NCBI RefSeq assembly: GCF_009388985.1
Contig: NZ_CP036422.1
Location: forward strand, 248,001 to 312,000
Length of the DNA stretch: 64,000 nt
Reading direction: 5' to 3'
Source: Halioglobus maricola
GTDB lineage: Bacteria > Pseudomonadota > Gammaproteobacteria > Pseudomonadales > Halieaceae
The translations under genes were made by a program, and so were the position numbers. Below are positions 52,907-61,984 of this stretch, piece after piece; within the stretch, counting starts at the first letter, position 1, and the number at the start of each line of letters is the position of its first letter. Below the pieces are notes generated by a model. It saw only the letters and a program-made list of their open reading frames with translations. It did not search any database and was not told the DNA's origin.

Positions 52907-54079
52907 ATGCCACAGGATACCCTGAAATCGATCGAGGCGTGTGCCTCCCACTATGGCGATCAGGCACAAGAGATGCGTTGCTACCTGATCGAGGGAGAGC
53001 GAGCGGCTCTTGAAATGGATAATCGCGGCCCCATTCGTTTTGATGCCGACGGCGAACTGGCCGCCGATATTCTGGAGGCCTACTCCCGCTATGGATTCTA
53101 TGTGTTCGAGGGAGTATTGGACGAAACCGAGCTGAAGGACATTACCGCAGACCTTGAGCGCATGCGTGCAACGTTCCCGTCAGAGCCCGATGCGCTGCTG
53201 ACCCCATCGGGTGAGCCGGCTTTGGGCGCCGATTGCCAGGCGCCCAGCCTGCTCTGGTCAAAGCCACTGGGAGACCCGCTTGGAGGCACTGACCTCGCGA
53301 GAGGGCGGCACCAGGTGAAGCTGATTGAGCCAGAAGCCGCTGACGATGCACCGAAAGCAGCACCCTTTATTTTGTTAGGCTCGCTCCAGTTTTCGGAGGC
53401 TTGCCTGCGAGTGTATGGTCATCCCCAATTGCTGCGCGTGGCGGAAGCGGTGAACGGGCCTGACTTCGCTCCATTCAATGAAGCCCTGTTCATCAAGGAT
53501 CCGGGAATTGGCGCTGCGGTGTCCTGGCATCAGGACGGCGACACTCATTGGGACAGTGATGATTTTGACGAGGGCATCCACGGTTTCAATTTCATGGCCC
53601 AGGTATACGGCAGCACGCCCGTAAACGGTGTTTGGGTTTTGCCGGGTAGCCACAAGCAAGGCAAGCTGGATATCAAGGCCCTGGTGTCGGAGTCTGGAAG
53701 CGAAAGGCTCGAGGGCGCGGTCCCTATTGTCTGCGATGCCGGTGATGTTGTGATCTGCAACCGTCAACTGGTGCACGGTTCCTTCCCCAATTCCGGTTAT
53801 GAGCCCAGGCTTACGGTCAACTTTGGCTTCCACCGCCGTTCCTCCGTGCTTGATGTTATGGGTGCGGGGATTCACAACGACGTGATGTGTTACAACGCTG
53901 AACTGATCGAGCGTCGTTCCCGCGTGATCGGCTTTGCGATTGACGCGCGGGCTAAGCATTATCCTGATGAAGAGAGCTATCAATATCAGCCCTTCCTGGC
54001 GTCGGGAAAAGCCTACCTTTGGGACGAGGAGGCGAAAGCTGGCCTTCAGGATTACAACCTGGAAGATCTGAGTATCTAG
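52907..54079 (+). CDS. Phytanoyl-CoA dioxygenase (PhyH)-family oxygenase
   Basis: 390 residues. ATG 52907 is preferred to GTG 52895. The Fe(II)/2-oxoglutarate site is visible: VSWHQDGDTHWD (His and Asp, HxD), then VHGSFPNSGYEPRLTVNFGFH, giving the second His and the Arg that binds 2-oxoglutarate. LPGSHKQGKL is the conserved loop before the second His. PhyH enzymes 2-hydroxylate branched-chain acyl-CoAs; relatives hydroxylate other hydrophobic compounds, so the substrate is uncertain. It is the first gene of a TetR-controlled operon and is followed after 27 bp by a TPP-dependent lyase-like gene, the next enzyme type of alpha-oxidation. Confidence 0.9.
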   Translation: MPQDTLKSIEACASHYGDQAQEMRCYLIEGERAALEMDNRGPIRFDADGELAADILEAYSRYGFYVFEGVLDETELKDITADLERMRATFPSEPDALLTPSGEPALGADCQAPSLLWSKPLGDPLGGTDLARGRHQVKLIEPEAADDAPKAAPFILLGSLQFSEACLRVYGHPQLLRVAEAVNGPDFAPFNEALFIKDPGIGAAVSWHQDGDTHWDSDDFDEGIHGFNFMAQVYGSTPVNGVWVLPGSHKQGKLDIKALVSESGSERLEGAVPIVCDAGDVVICNRQLVHGSFPNSGYEPRLTVNFGFHRRSSVLDVMGAGIHNDVMCYNAELIERRSRVIGFAIDARAKHYPDEESYQYQPFLASGKAYLWDEEAKAGLQDYNLEDLSI

Positions 54080-54106
54080 GCCGTTTGCAGAGAGGGAGAT
54101 TAGCCG

Positions 54107-55672
54107 ATGAATGGAGCAGAGAGCCTGCTTAGCACATTGACCAATAGTGGAATCGATGTCTGTTTTACCAACCCTGGAACCTCAGAGATGCATTTTGTGG
54201 CTGCGTTAGATGAGGTAGAAGGCATGCGCTGCGTGCTGTGTCTGTTTGAGGGCGTCATCAGCGGGGCGGCCGATGGCTACGCCAGAATGGCTCGCAAGCC
54301 AGCCTCGACATTGCTCCACCTGGGTCCCGGCCTGGGTAACGCACTCGCCAATGTTCACAATGCCAAGAAAGGCTGCGTGCCGATGGTCAATATTGTGGGC
54401 GACCACGCAACCTACCACCTGCACTACGATGCGCCGCTGACGTCGGACATTGAGGGCATCGCAGGCCCAGTCTCGCACTGGGTGCATACTTCAGAGGCGC
54501 CGGAGCACATTGCGCGCGACGCGGCCGAAGCGATTCGCCAGGCCGGTTCGCACCGCATAGCGACTCTGATGTTGCCCGCTGATGTGTCCTGGGGAGAAAA
54601 CCCAGCGGGAGCGGAGCCGGCGGTCAGTATCGGTGCGCCAGCGAAGGTGTCGACAGAACGCATTGCAGAGGCCGCCATCAGGCTTCGGTCCGGTAAAAAC
54701 TGCATGATCATGATGGGCGGTGGCACTGAGGTGACATTGGAACGTGGCCACAAGGCCAGCCAAATCGCCGAGGCCTGTGGCGCGCAGTTGTGTACCGATG
54801 TTTTTCCCACTCGAGTGGCCAGAGGGGAGGGCACCGCGATGATTGAGCGCCTGCCGTACCTCGCCGAGATGGCGGTGGACCGGCTTAAGGATGTCGAAGA
54901 GTTAATCCTTATTGGGGCGAAATCCCCCGTGTCATTCTTTGCCTATCCAGACGTGCCAAGTGCAATCGCGCCCCCGAGCTGCGAGCACTTTGTACTGGCC
55001 GAAAATGAAGATGATATTGACCAGGCCCTGGAGTCATTGATCGCGGCGCTGGATGCGGGTGAAACGCCGCCGCGCATTCACGAGTTGGCGCTCTGCGATG
55101 CGCCGCGGGGTGACCTCGATGCCAACACAGCCGCGATGGCCATCGCACATCACCTTCCCCAGGATGCGGTGATTGTCGATGAAGCGATTACATCGGGCAT
55201 AGCCGTGGCGCCTATGACCGCGACCGCACGCCGCCACGACTGGCTCAATCAGACAGGCGGTAGCATTGGCTGGGGGTTGTCAGCCGCAGTGGGTGCAGCC
55301 ATTGCTTGCCCGCAACGGAAGGTCGTCTGCCTGGAGGGAGATGGCAGTGCCATGTACACCATCCAGGCGTTGTGGACCATGGCGCGTGAGGAATTGGATG
55401 TGACCGTGGTGATATTCAATAACCGCAAATACAGCATTCTGGAATTGGAGTTTGCACGGACCGGGGCTCGTGGCGGAGTGCCTGGGCCCAAAGCGGCGAG
55501 CATGCTCGACATCGGCAAGCCCAATATGGACTTTGTGGCCATGGCAACGGGGATGGGGGTGAAGGCTACCCGCGCGAGCACTGCTGAGGAGTTTAGTGCC
55601 CAGTTTGCCGGGGCGATGAAAGAAAATGGCCCCCGGCTGATTGATGCGCAGGTTCCTTCGTTGTCAGGTTGA
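54107..55672 (+). CDS. Thiamine diphosphate-dependent enzyme, acetolactate synthase-like
   Basis: 521 residues, ATG 54107 after AGAGGGAGA. NGAESLLSTLTNSGIDVCFTNPGTSE is the Pyr domain, with the catalytic Glu in LCLFEGVISGAADGYARM (the residue before Glu is Phe, not the usual His). HLGPGLGNALANVHNAKK follows. The TPP-binding motif GDGSAMYTIQAL...NN is at about residues 411-440. This matches the IlvX/benzoylformate-decarboxylase-like group of TPP enzymes, not biosynthetic IlvB: there is no FAD-binding region insertion of full length and no ilvN nearby. In this operon a 2-hydroxyacyl-CoA lyase or decarboxylase role is a reasonable inference. Confidence 0.9.
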   Translation: MNGAESLLSTLTNSGIDVCFTNPGTSEMHFVAALDEVEGMRCVLCLFEGVISGAADGYARMARKPASTLLHLGPGLGNALANVHNAKKGCVPMVNIVGDHATYHLHYDAPLTSDIEGIAGPVSHWVHTSEAPEHIARDAAEAIRQAGSHRIATLMLPADVSWGENPAGAEPAVSIGAPAKVSTERIAEAAIRLRSGKNCMIMMGGGTEVTLERGHKASQIAEACGAQLCTDVFPTRVARGEGTAMIERLPYLAEMAVDRLKDVEELILIGAKSPVSFFAYPDVPSAIAPPSCEHFVLAENEDDIDQALESLIAALDAGETPPRIHELALCDAPRGDLDANTAAMAIAHHLPQDAVIVDEAITSGIAVAPMTATARRHDWLNQTGGSIGWGLSAAVGAAIACPQRKVVCLEGDGSAMYTIQALWTMAREELDVTVVIFNNRKYSILELEFARTGARGGVPGPKAASMLDIGKPNMDFVAMATGMGVKATRASTAEEFSAQFAGAMKENGPRLIDAQVPSLSG

Positions 55673-56047
55673 TGTGCGCGTGCTCCGCCAGATTATTGCC
55701 AGTAGTACCACCTGGATGATCAAGCGTACACTGAGGAATGTTTCCGGGACATCGGGAAACAAGTCGGGGTTCAGCCACATATGGATATTTGCTGGTGTGA
55801 CACAGATTGTTAGGAGAAAGAGGCCGTTCCCTGCCCACTGCCTGAGTTTTGGAATGAGAATGCCGATTGCGCCGAGAACCTCAAAGACGCCGCTGATGTA
55901 AACGATCTCCAGGTGCCAGCCTATCCATGGCGGCATTATGGCCACAAAGAATTCGGGATCTGTAAAGTGGCTGATGCCGCCAACAAAAAACCAAAGGAAG
56001 ACGATCGCCAGCCCGGCGTTTTTCCAGCTGAGGATTGTTGACAGCAT
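55664..56047 (-). CDS. DoxX-family membrane protein
   Basis: 127 residues, four membrane helices (LAIVFLWFFVGGISHF, IVYISGVFEVLGAIGILIP, GNGLFLLTICVTPANIHM and LIIQVVLLAIIWRS). The spacing and the GISHFTDPEFFVAIMPPWIGWH and SGVFEVLGAIG segments are those of DoxX/SURF4-like proteins, which are linked to thiosulfate or quinone-coupled redox or detoxification functions without a fixed role. Its 3' end overlaps the convergent TPP gene by 9 bp. Confidence 0.85.
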   Translation of the reverse strand: MLSTILSWKNAGLAIVFLWFFVGGISHFTDPEFFVAIMPPWIGWHLEIVYISGVFEVLGAIGILIPKLRQWAGNGLFLLTICVTPANIHMWLNPDLFPDVPETFLSVRLIIQVVLLAIIWRSTRTST

Positions 56048-56068
56048 GAGGTTTACTCCCGTCCTTGC

Positions 56069-57178
56069 CTAGACCAGCTTCGCTAGCATGTCAGTTTCAT
56101 AGGCGCGCAGGGAATCCATGTTGCCCGCTCGTACTTGGTTTGCCCACTCCGGGTTGGCAATCAATGCCCGCCCTACGGCGACGAGGTCAAACTCATCGGC
56201 TTCGAGGCGACGTAGCAATTCATCGAGACTGGCCGGCTCTGCTGCCTTGAAGGACGCTGTCCCGGGGTCAGGTATGAAGTCCGCATTCAGGCCAACGCTG
56301 CCCACGGTGATCGCCGGTTTTCCGGTAATCTTTCGAGTCCAGCCGGCAAGGTTCAAATCGCTGCCCTCAAATTCTGGCTCCCAGAAGCGTCGCGTAGAGC
56401 AGTGGAAGATGTCTACACCGGCTTTACTGAGGGGAAGAACGAGTTTCTCAAGGCCTTCCGGGGAGTCGACAAGCCTTGCTGCGAAATCCTGTTGCTTCCA
56501 CTGCGAGAAGCGGAAGATGATTGGAAAGTCTGGACCCACCGCAGAACGCACTGCTTGTATCACCTCGACGGCGAAACGCAGGCGGTTGTCAAAAGAGCCT
56601 CCATACTCGTCGGTGCGTTGGTTAACGCCTTCCCAGAGGAACTGGTCGATGAGATAGCCGTGCGCGCCATGGATTTCCACCGCATCAAATCCGAGGTCCT
56701 TGGCGTTTGCGGCGCCGCGGGCGTAGGAGGCGATGACCTCGTCGATATCGTCCTTCGTCATGACATGACGATTGACCTTGCCAGGCATGTTCATGCCCGA
56801 GGGTGTGTAGCCGTTGACGTCGCCTTCCGGCGGTGTGCCTGCTTTGCGCATGCCGCCGCAGTGCCATAACTGTGGCGCCATCTTGCCACCCTCAGCGTGC
56901 ACCGCGTCGATAACCTTTTTCCAGGCTGCGAGACGTTCTTCGCCATGGAAGTAGGGAACGTCCGGATATCCGTTTGCAGCGATGTGGTCGATGCAGGTGC
57001 CTTCGCTGAGAATCAGGCCAACACCTCCGGCAGCGCGGCGGCGGTAGTATTCAACAACGTCATCGCCGGGAATATTCTGGGGAGAAAGATTGCGCGTCAT
57101 GGGGGCCATGACGATGCGGTTTGCCAGTTCCAGTTTGCCAAGTTTGAAGGGCTTGAAAAGAACGCTGTCGTGCTGCAT
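56069..57178 (-). CDS. Old yellow enzyme-like NADH:flavin oxidoreductase
   Basis: 369 residues from ATG 57178 with GGAG upstream; the frame runs on to 57523 but that part overlaps the divergent hydrolase gene. TIM barrel FMN-binding pattern: LFKPFKLGKLELANRIVMAPMTRN, LWHCGG, then EIHGAHGYLIDQFLWEGVNQRTDEYGGSFDNRLRF with the His pair for the proton donor/substrate site, and AVGRALIANPEWAN. It reduces activated alkenes or related enones with NAD(P)H. Only 21 bp separates it from the DoxX start, but both run on the minus strand, so they may be one operon. Confidence 0.92.
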   Translation of the reverse strand: MQHDSVLFKPFKLGKLELANRIVMAPMTRNLSPQNIPGDDVVEYYRRRAAGGVGLILSEGTCIDHIAANGYPDVPYFHGEERLAAWKKVIDAVHAEGGKMAPQLWHCGGMRKAGTPPEGDVNGYTPSGMNMPGKVNRHVMTKDDIDEVIASYARGAANAKDLGFDAVEIHGAHGYLIDQFLWEGVNQRTDEYGGSFDNRLRFAVEVIQAVRSAVGPDFPIIFRFSQWKQQDFAARLVDSPEGLEKLVLPLSKAGVDIFHCSTRRFWEPEFEGSDLNLAGWTRKITGKPAITVGSVGLNADFIPDPGTASFKAAEPASLDELLRRLEADEFDLVAVGRALIANPEWANQVRAGNMDSLRAYETDMLAKLV

Positions 57179-57323
57179 GAAATACTCCGGGAAATGGGCC
57201 TGGCCTGAGAGTTGAGGGAAAAATCGGACGACCGAGAGCATAGGCCAAATAGGAGGGCGGGTGGTAGCAAATTTCTGCATCAGGTTTCTGTTACAGTTAG
57301 CCGTCTCATCTGGAGGGAACGCA

Positions 57324-58631
57324 ATGCCGAATATGCGATGGCTCTTTCTGTTTGTACTGTTCAGTCTGGCTGCCTGCAGTGGTAAATCACTGGAGCTCAA
57401 AGTGCCACCGGCCAACAACGATGCGCCACCCGAGGAAGGTCTGTCCTGGGCCAGCCGCGCGGCCATCGACGCCTTTTTTCGCGGCGTGGTCTGGAAGGGA
57501 GACCGTTCCGGATTCGTCGCCATGTTCGCCCAGGACGGGCATCTGGTTTACGGCACGGCAGCAGGTTGGGCCAACATTGAAGCTCGAATACCGATGCAAT
57601 TGGATACCCGGATGCGCTTTGCTTCAATGACCAAGCCGGTTACTGCGGTGTCGGCGATGATCCTGGTCGAAGAGGGCAAGCTGGGGCTTGACGATCCCGT
57701 CGCCCAATACGTTCCTGCTTTTTCGGGTCTCAAGCTGGCTACCAGCCACAGCCGGAATGCCGAGGGCAGTTTCGATACCAAAAAACCCAATAACGAATTG
57801 CTGGTGAGACACTTGCTCATGTTTTCTTCTGGTATTGGCCCAGGCATCGAGTCGGAACCCACTGAACTTCATGAGTACTGGGAAGCGAACACAATTTATA
57901 CGGAAGACACGAGGAGCCTCGCAGAGCGCATTGATCGCATGGCAAGCCTGCCATTGTTTGAGGAGCCAGGTACGGCGTGGCGCTACGGATGGTCCGCAGA
58001 TGTACTTGCCAGGGTGGTTGAGGTGGCGGCTGATCAGCCGTACGGTGATTTCGTTGAAGAACGTATCTTGCAGCCACTGGGTATGGAGGCCACAGCCTAC
58101 ATGCAAGCGGGCGACTCCTTTGAGGATGTCGCTACGGTCTATACCCAGGATGAAAATGGTGACCTGGTGATGGCGAAGCCACGCTTCGACGCCTACTGGA
58201 CTCCGGGTGGGAGCGGCCTGGTGTCCAACGCGGAAGACTATATGCGCTTTGCGCTCATGCTGTGGAACGGCGGAGAGTACCAGGGTGTGCGTATTCTGGA
58301 ACCGGCCACCATCGCTGAGATGCGCAGCTTACACATGCCTGAGGGCGTATTAAGCAGCATAGGTATGGAGGGTCTTGGCTGGGGGCTAGGGGTGGCTGTC
58401 GCCGCCGATAGCGAAGCCAGCATGGTCCCGGACAATAACGGGGATTTCTGGTGGTCCGGTTTCTTTGGTACCACCTTCTTCGTCAGCCCGGCCACCGGGT
58501 TGGTCGGAGTTTTGTTGTCACAAAACGACCCCAAAACGTTCGATGACGACGGCGAGGGCGGGCCGATACATCTCTTCATCGCACAAGCGATTGCTCTGGC
58601 CGGCGCACCTGAGCGTGCAGAGGGGGATTAA
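57324..58631 (+). CDS. Beta-lactamase-fold serine hydrolase, lipoprotein
   Basis: 435 residues from ATG 57324 (GGAGGG in front; frame open from 57261). The lipoprotein signal ends LFSLAACSGK. The class C beta-lactamase/EstB-type domain shows RFASMTKPVTAVSAMILVEEGKLGLDDPV with the SxxK nucleophile (Ser-Met-Thr-Lys), an RYGWSADVL segment where the Tyr of YxN would be, and WTPGGSGLVSNAEDYMRFA. The KTG box is not clearly present, which points to an esterase or peptidase rather than a beta-lactamase. Divergent from the OYE-like gene. Confidence 0.88.
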   Translation: MPNMRWLFLFVLFSLAACSGKSLELKVPPANNDAPPEEGLSWASRAAIDAFFRGVVWKGDRSGFVAMFAQDGHLVYGTAAGWANIEARIPMQLDTRMRFASMTKPVTAVSAMILVEEGKLGLDDPVAQYVPAFSGLKLATSHSRNAEGSFDTKKPNNELLVRHLLMFSSGIGPGIESEPTELHEYWEANTIYTEDTRSLAERIDRMASLPLFEEPGTAWRYGWSADVLARVVEVAADQPYGDFVEERILQPLGMEATAYMQAGDSFEDVATVYTQDENGDLVMAKPRFDAYWTPGGSGLVSNAEDYMRFALMLWNGGEYQGVRILEPATIAEMRSLHMPEGVLSSIGMEGLGWGLGVAVAADSEASMVPDNNGDFWWSGFFGTTFFVSPATGLVGVLLSQNDPKTFDDDGEGGPIHLFIAQAIALAGAPERAEGD

Positions 58632-58783
58632 GCTGTCCTGATTCAGAATGAATGAAGGCAAAGCCGTACATTTTTGTGGGTTCTATGCCCCTGCGCTTAG
58701 CAAAGCTTGTCGGGTGAGCAAGTCGCTGTCCTCTGCGCCGCCGGCTTCTTCGCTAAGCTACTGGATTGACCAGCAATGTAGTA

Positions 58784-59902
58784 TCAGGGGAGAGCGTATT
58801 TCCGATACAGCCCTTCTAGCTCCACGACGGATCGATCCCAGCTAAAATTATGTGCAACGTGACGCTGAGCCGAATCGCCCATTCTCTTGCAGTTCTCTGG
58901 CTCCAGCGCGGTGCGCGCGGCCACCGCTAGGCCGGCACTATCTCCTGGCTCGACCAGGAAACCTGTCACCTTGTCGACAATGACTTCTGCAACCCCCCCG
59001 GCTGAATACGCGACTGTGGGAATGCCTGCAGCGGCTGCCTCAGCGAGTACCAGTCCGAAACCTTCTCGACTTGATGGTAGAACCAGCACTTTTGATTGCT
59101 TCATCTCGCCTATCACATCAGCGTAGTTTTCTAGTCTTCCAATGAACTCAATATGTGGTCTTCTCGAACATTCCTGTTCAATCTGGGCCAAGAGCGGGCC
59201 TTGCCCGATAATGGCTCCTCTGCATTCCAGGGTGTCACAAAGGTCTATGAAGTGTTGGATTCCTTTGCCCGGTACGAGGCGGCCGACGAATATCAGCTCC
59301 CGCTCTTTATGGGGCAACGGAGATCTTGAAATTATCTCGGTGGTTACCGCATTTGACACGACATGAACCTGGTCTGGACTACGTTTATAGCGAGAGACAA
59401 GTGCATTACGGGTAAACTGGCTAACGGTGATCAGGGCGCGAGCAGGAATGCGAAGTACAACGGACTCTATTGCTCGCGCCAATGGGTCCATCTGGTGGAA
59501 GTCATTCCCGGAAGAGGTCCTAACGTCGTGGACGGTTCCCAGCATGGGCGTTCTGGAGAATAGAGAGGCAAAGTAACTGATGAGTAGGGGCGAATAAGTC
59601 TGTGCATCAACGATATCGTACTTTGTGCGACACAAATGCCAGAAAAGGCGAAGGCTGTAAGAAGCGAAGTTGTTGAGAGAACGTTGCGGCGGACTTTTTA
59701 CAAGGCTTCCCAGCGGTAATACATGGATGCCTTCGAAATCACCTTTGCCAGGCTGGCACATACATATCCATGTAACTCGGTGGCCACGAGCCACAAGACG
59801 CCGGGATAGTTCATAGATGCGACGTTCGCCGCCTCCTGCGAGACCAGCTACGTGAAATTCCGAAACTATGGCGATATTGAGTTTTCGAGCTTCACGTTCC
59901 AT
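58784..59902 (-). CDS. Glycosyltransferase family 4 protein
   Basis: 372 residues from ATG 59902; a GTG at 59926 is the other option and neither has a good ribosome site. GT-B fold: IVSEFHVAGLAGGGERRIYELSRRLVARGHRVTWI at the N-terminus, FVGRLVPGKGIQHFIDL starting the C-terminal Rossmann domain, and the donor-site motif SSREGFGLVLAEAAAAGIPTVA (E-x7-E). It transfers a sugar from an NDP-sugar to a lipid-linked or growing glycan. It is the first of the surface-polysaccharide genes at the right end of the window. Confidence 0.92.
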   Translation of the reverse strand: MEREARKLNIAIVSEFHVAGLAGGGERRIYELSRRLVARGHRVTWICMCQPGKGDFEGIHVLPLGSLVKSPPQRSLNNFASYSLRLFWHLCRTKYDIVDAQTYSPLLISYFASLFSRTPMLGTVHDVRTSSGNDFHQMDPLARAIESVVLRIPARALITVSQFTRNALVSRYKRSPDQVHVVSNAVTTEIISRSPLPHKERELIFVGRLVPGKGIQHFIDLCDTLECRGAIIGQGPLLAQIEQECSRRPHIEFIGRLENYADVIGEMKQSKVLVLPSSREGFGLVLAEAAAAGIPTVAYSAGGVAEVIVDKVTGFLVEPGDSAGLAVAARTALEPENCKRMGDSAQRHVAHNFSWDRSVVELEGLYRKYALP

Positions 59903-60039
59903 GGGGCCGAGTCTACTAATGATCACTGAGTTGAGCTAGAGCAACTTGGTGAAATATCTTCCATGCGCATCTGGTCAGGGTGTACCATGAAATCAGGCCA
60001 TATTTTTTTGGGCATCCTCGAACGCATCTTAGTGAAAAC

Positions 60040-60756
60040 ATGAAGTTACCATCTGAAACACTTCCTTGTACTTTTGCTTACAATAAATTTTGCGGCTATT
60101 GCCTGCCAAACTCGTCGCTTCATCGGCCGGCCTCGAAGGCGGTTCAAGCCGGAAGGGCGTACGAAAGGCATACTATCGACTACATGATGGCTAACTGCGG
60201 CGATGGTGACATTATTCATGCCGGCGCGTACTTTGGAGATTTTCTGCCCGCGCTTTCAGGTGCTATCACTGATGGGGCCTGCATTTGGTCTTTTGAGCCC
60301 AATCTAGAGAACTTTCGTTGCGCAGAAATTACTCTGAAGATAAACAACCTGACGAATGTTGATTTAACGAATGCGGGTTTAGGTGAAGCTGGTTCAATAG
60401 GTTATTTGAAAACCGCTAGCCCAAACGGTGTATCGCTGGGAGGAGCAAGCAGGGTTGTTGCGAATCGGCAGGCTGGAAAACCTGGAATTACGTCTATCAA
60501 AATAGTCGCAATCGACGAGATTGTGCCCGCTGACCGGCAGGTCAGTATTCTACAACTAGATGTAGAAGGGTATGAAAAGGCTGCTTTGCTAGATTCTTTG
60601 GCTCTGATAGAGCGGTGTAGGCCGATTCTGATTCTGGAGCAGTTGGATGGTGGCGCATTGACGGATTCCGACTGGTTTAAACGGAACATCCTTAGCCTTG
60701 GGTATTCGGAGACAGCTAAGATTCACTCGAACGTAGTATATTGTGTGTCGCGTTAG
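60040..60756 (+). CDS. FkbM-family methyltransferase
   Basis: 238 residues from ATG 60040; the frame starts at GTG 59980, and the true start is uncertain. SAM-binding pattern GDIIHAGAYFGDFLPALS (motif I), IWSFEPNLENFRCAEITLKIN, and the FkbM/Methyltransf_21 signature VSILQLDVEGYEKAALLDS near the end. Such enzymes usually O-methylate sugars or polyketides. It lies between glycosyltransferase and sulfotransferase genes, divergent from GT4 and convergent with the sulfotransferase, so methylation of the surface glycan is likely. Confidence 0.85.
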   Translation: MKLPSETLPCTFAYNKFCGYCLPNSSLHRPASKAVQAGRAYERHTIDYMMANCGDGDIIHAGAYFGDFLPALSGAITDGACIWSFEPNLENFRCAEITLKINNLTNVDLTNAGLGEAGSIGYLKTASPNGVSLGGASRVVANRQAGKPGITSIKIVAIDEIVPADRQVSILQLDVEGYEKAALLDSLALIERCRPILILEQLDGGALTDSDWFKRNILSLGYSETAKIHSNVVYCVSR

Positions 60757-60789
60757 TCGCTTAGATCAATGGCAGGCTAAAGCTTTACC

Positions 60790-61923
60790 TCAAATTTTCA
60801 GGCGTCGTTGGTAATGCTGTACCTTCTTATTTATCACTGGGCCATTTGGGCGCAAGATTTTGCATATTTGCATCAATACTAGAGCTTGCGAATAGTCTCC
60901 GCGTTTCTCCATTTCTAACGCCAGATCTCTGAGTTCGATTACTCTGGCGGCCAAGCTTGATAGCGTTCTCTCTGCAGTTCTTCCTCTTTCCATCGCTGCG
61001 GATATCGCTTGAGTCAATACTTCAAGTTGTTCTTCGCTAAATTGATAATTAGAGTTCGCGCTTTCAGCGGGGCCGTGTGATGCCTTCGGGCTCTCTAGCT
61101 GATAATGTTCTGATTTACTGATCATAGAATTCACTTTCTGAACAGCAGGGCGGATATTGTCCAGCATCTGATCCAGGTTCTTTGCGGGTATCTCTGGAAT
61201 GTCGGGTTCTACTCTTGGTAGTTCGTTGCACAAAGGGTCACTAATGAAAGCCGAGCTTTCCTTGCCGAAGTATTCGCTGAATAGTTTCTGCAGTTTCGAC
61301 TCTGAGTGTGTCAGCGACCGATTTACAATCGCGTCTTTGGCATCGATCAATACGCTGGGTGACACTTCGAGCCACTGCGCTGCTTTTTCAAGTAGAGCGT
61401 CGCGATGCCGAGAGTAGTTGACCACTGTCACCGCAACTTCTAGCCTGTCGAGCTCACGTAATACCTGGATGACATCCGCAGGCGTATTGTATGCAGATGT
61501 CAGCGCTGAAATATCTCTAGTCTCTCCTCCCCTTTTTACGAGCTGGCTATATCCCGAAAAAAAGTGTTCCACGGGGTCTCTGATAAACAACAAGGCGCTA
61601 ATCCTATATCCGCTTTCAAGGCAGGGTCTCAGGTCCAGAGAGCCATTCAGCAATCGGTAATACAGATGTTCATTGGATAAGAGCAGTCTTTTTGCTTGTG
61701 GGCAGTCTAGCTCGGCCTTAAGCGCTATCTCTATAACCTCGTCTTTCTGGTCGATGTTTCCTGAGCTAATATGGCCTTGAATGGCTTTTGCTACACCGCA
61801 GGTGTAGGCCGGGTAGAAAATACCCTGATTCAAAAGTAGTTCAGATGAGCTTGCAAATACAGTTTGTAGGTAGCTGCTGCCGGTCTTATCGTGTCCCAAA
61901 TGGAGTAGAAGCTGCTTTGGCAT
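60790..61923 (-). CDS. Sulfotransferase-like protein with C-terminal helical extension
   Basis: 377 residues from ATG 61923; 61968 is the open-frame limit. LLLHLGHDKTGSSYLQTVF is the 5'-phosphosulfate-binding P-loop of PAPS sulfotransferases, and LLFIRDPVEHFFSGYSQ the 3'-phosphate-binding segment. After about residue 250 comes a Ser/Glu-rich linker and then a helical region (QLEVLTQAISAAMERGRTAERTL, DYSQALVLMQICKILRPNGPV) with a TPR-like look. It probably sulfates a glycan. The codon and base composition is more A+T-rich than the rest of the window. The extension is unusual. Confidence 0.8.
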   Translation of the reverse strand: MPKQLLLHLGHDKTGSSYLQTVFASSSELLLNQGIFYPAYTCGVAKAIQGHISSGNIDQKDEVIEIALKAELDCPQAKRLLLSNEHLYYRLLNGSLDLRPCLESGYRISALLFIRDPVEHFFSGYSQLVKRGGETRDISALTSAYNTPADVIQVLRELDRLEVAVTVVNYSRHRDALLEKAAQWLEVSPSVLIDAKDAIVNRSLTHSESKLQKLFSEYFGKESSAFISDPLCNELPRVEPDIPEIPAKNLDQMLDNIRPAVQKVNSMISKSEHYQLESPKASHGPAESANSNYQFSEEQLEVLTQAISAAMERGRTAERTLSSLAARVIELRDLALEMEKRGDYSQALVLMQICKILRPNGPVINKKVQHYQRRLKI

Positions 61924-61984
61924 GATTGTGTAGATATCCTTAACAAGGGAAGTGCAAGAAAGCCTCAAATGGCGAAACTGCTAG

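Noticed and set aside
53375..53983. 202-codon minus-strand frame
   Set aside because: Antisense to the PhyH-family gene; no ribosome site or domain.
3570..55672. Three convergent gene pairs overlapping by exactly 9 bp (3570-3578, 43478-43486, 55664-55672)
   Set aside because: The repeated distance follows from the TCA-NNN-TGA/TAG geometry of opposed stop codons, and one member of the 43478 pair is not a convincing gene. No special mechanism is needed.
58648..58845. 65-codon plus-strand ORF after the beta-lactamase-fold gene
   Set aside because: It runs antisense into the end of the glycosyltransferase gene and has no ribosome site or protein-like pattern.
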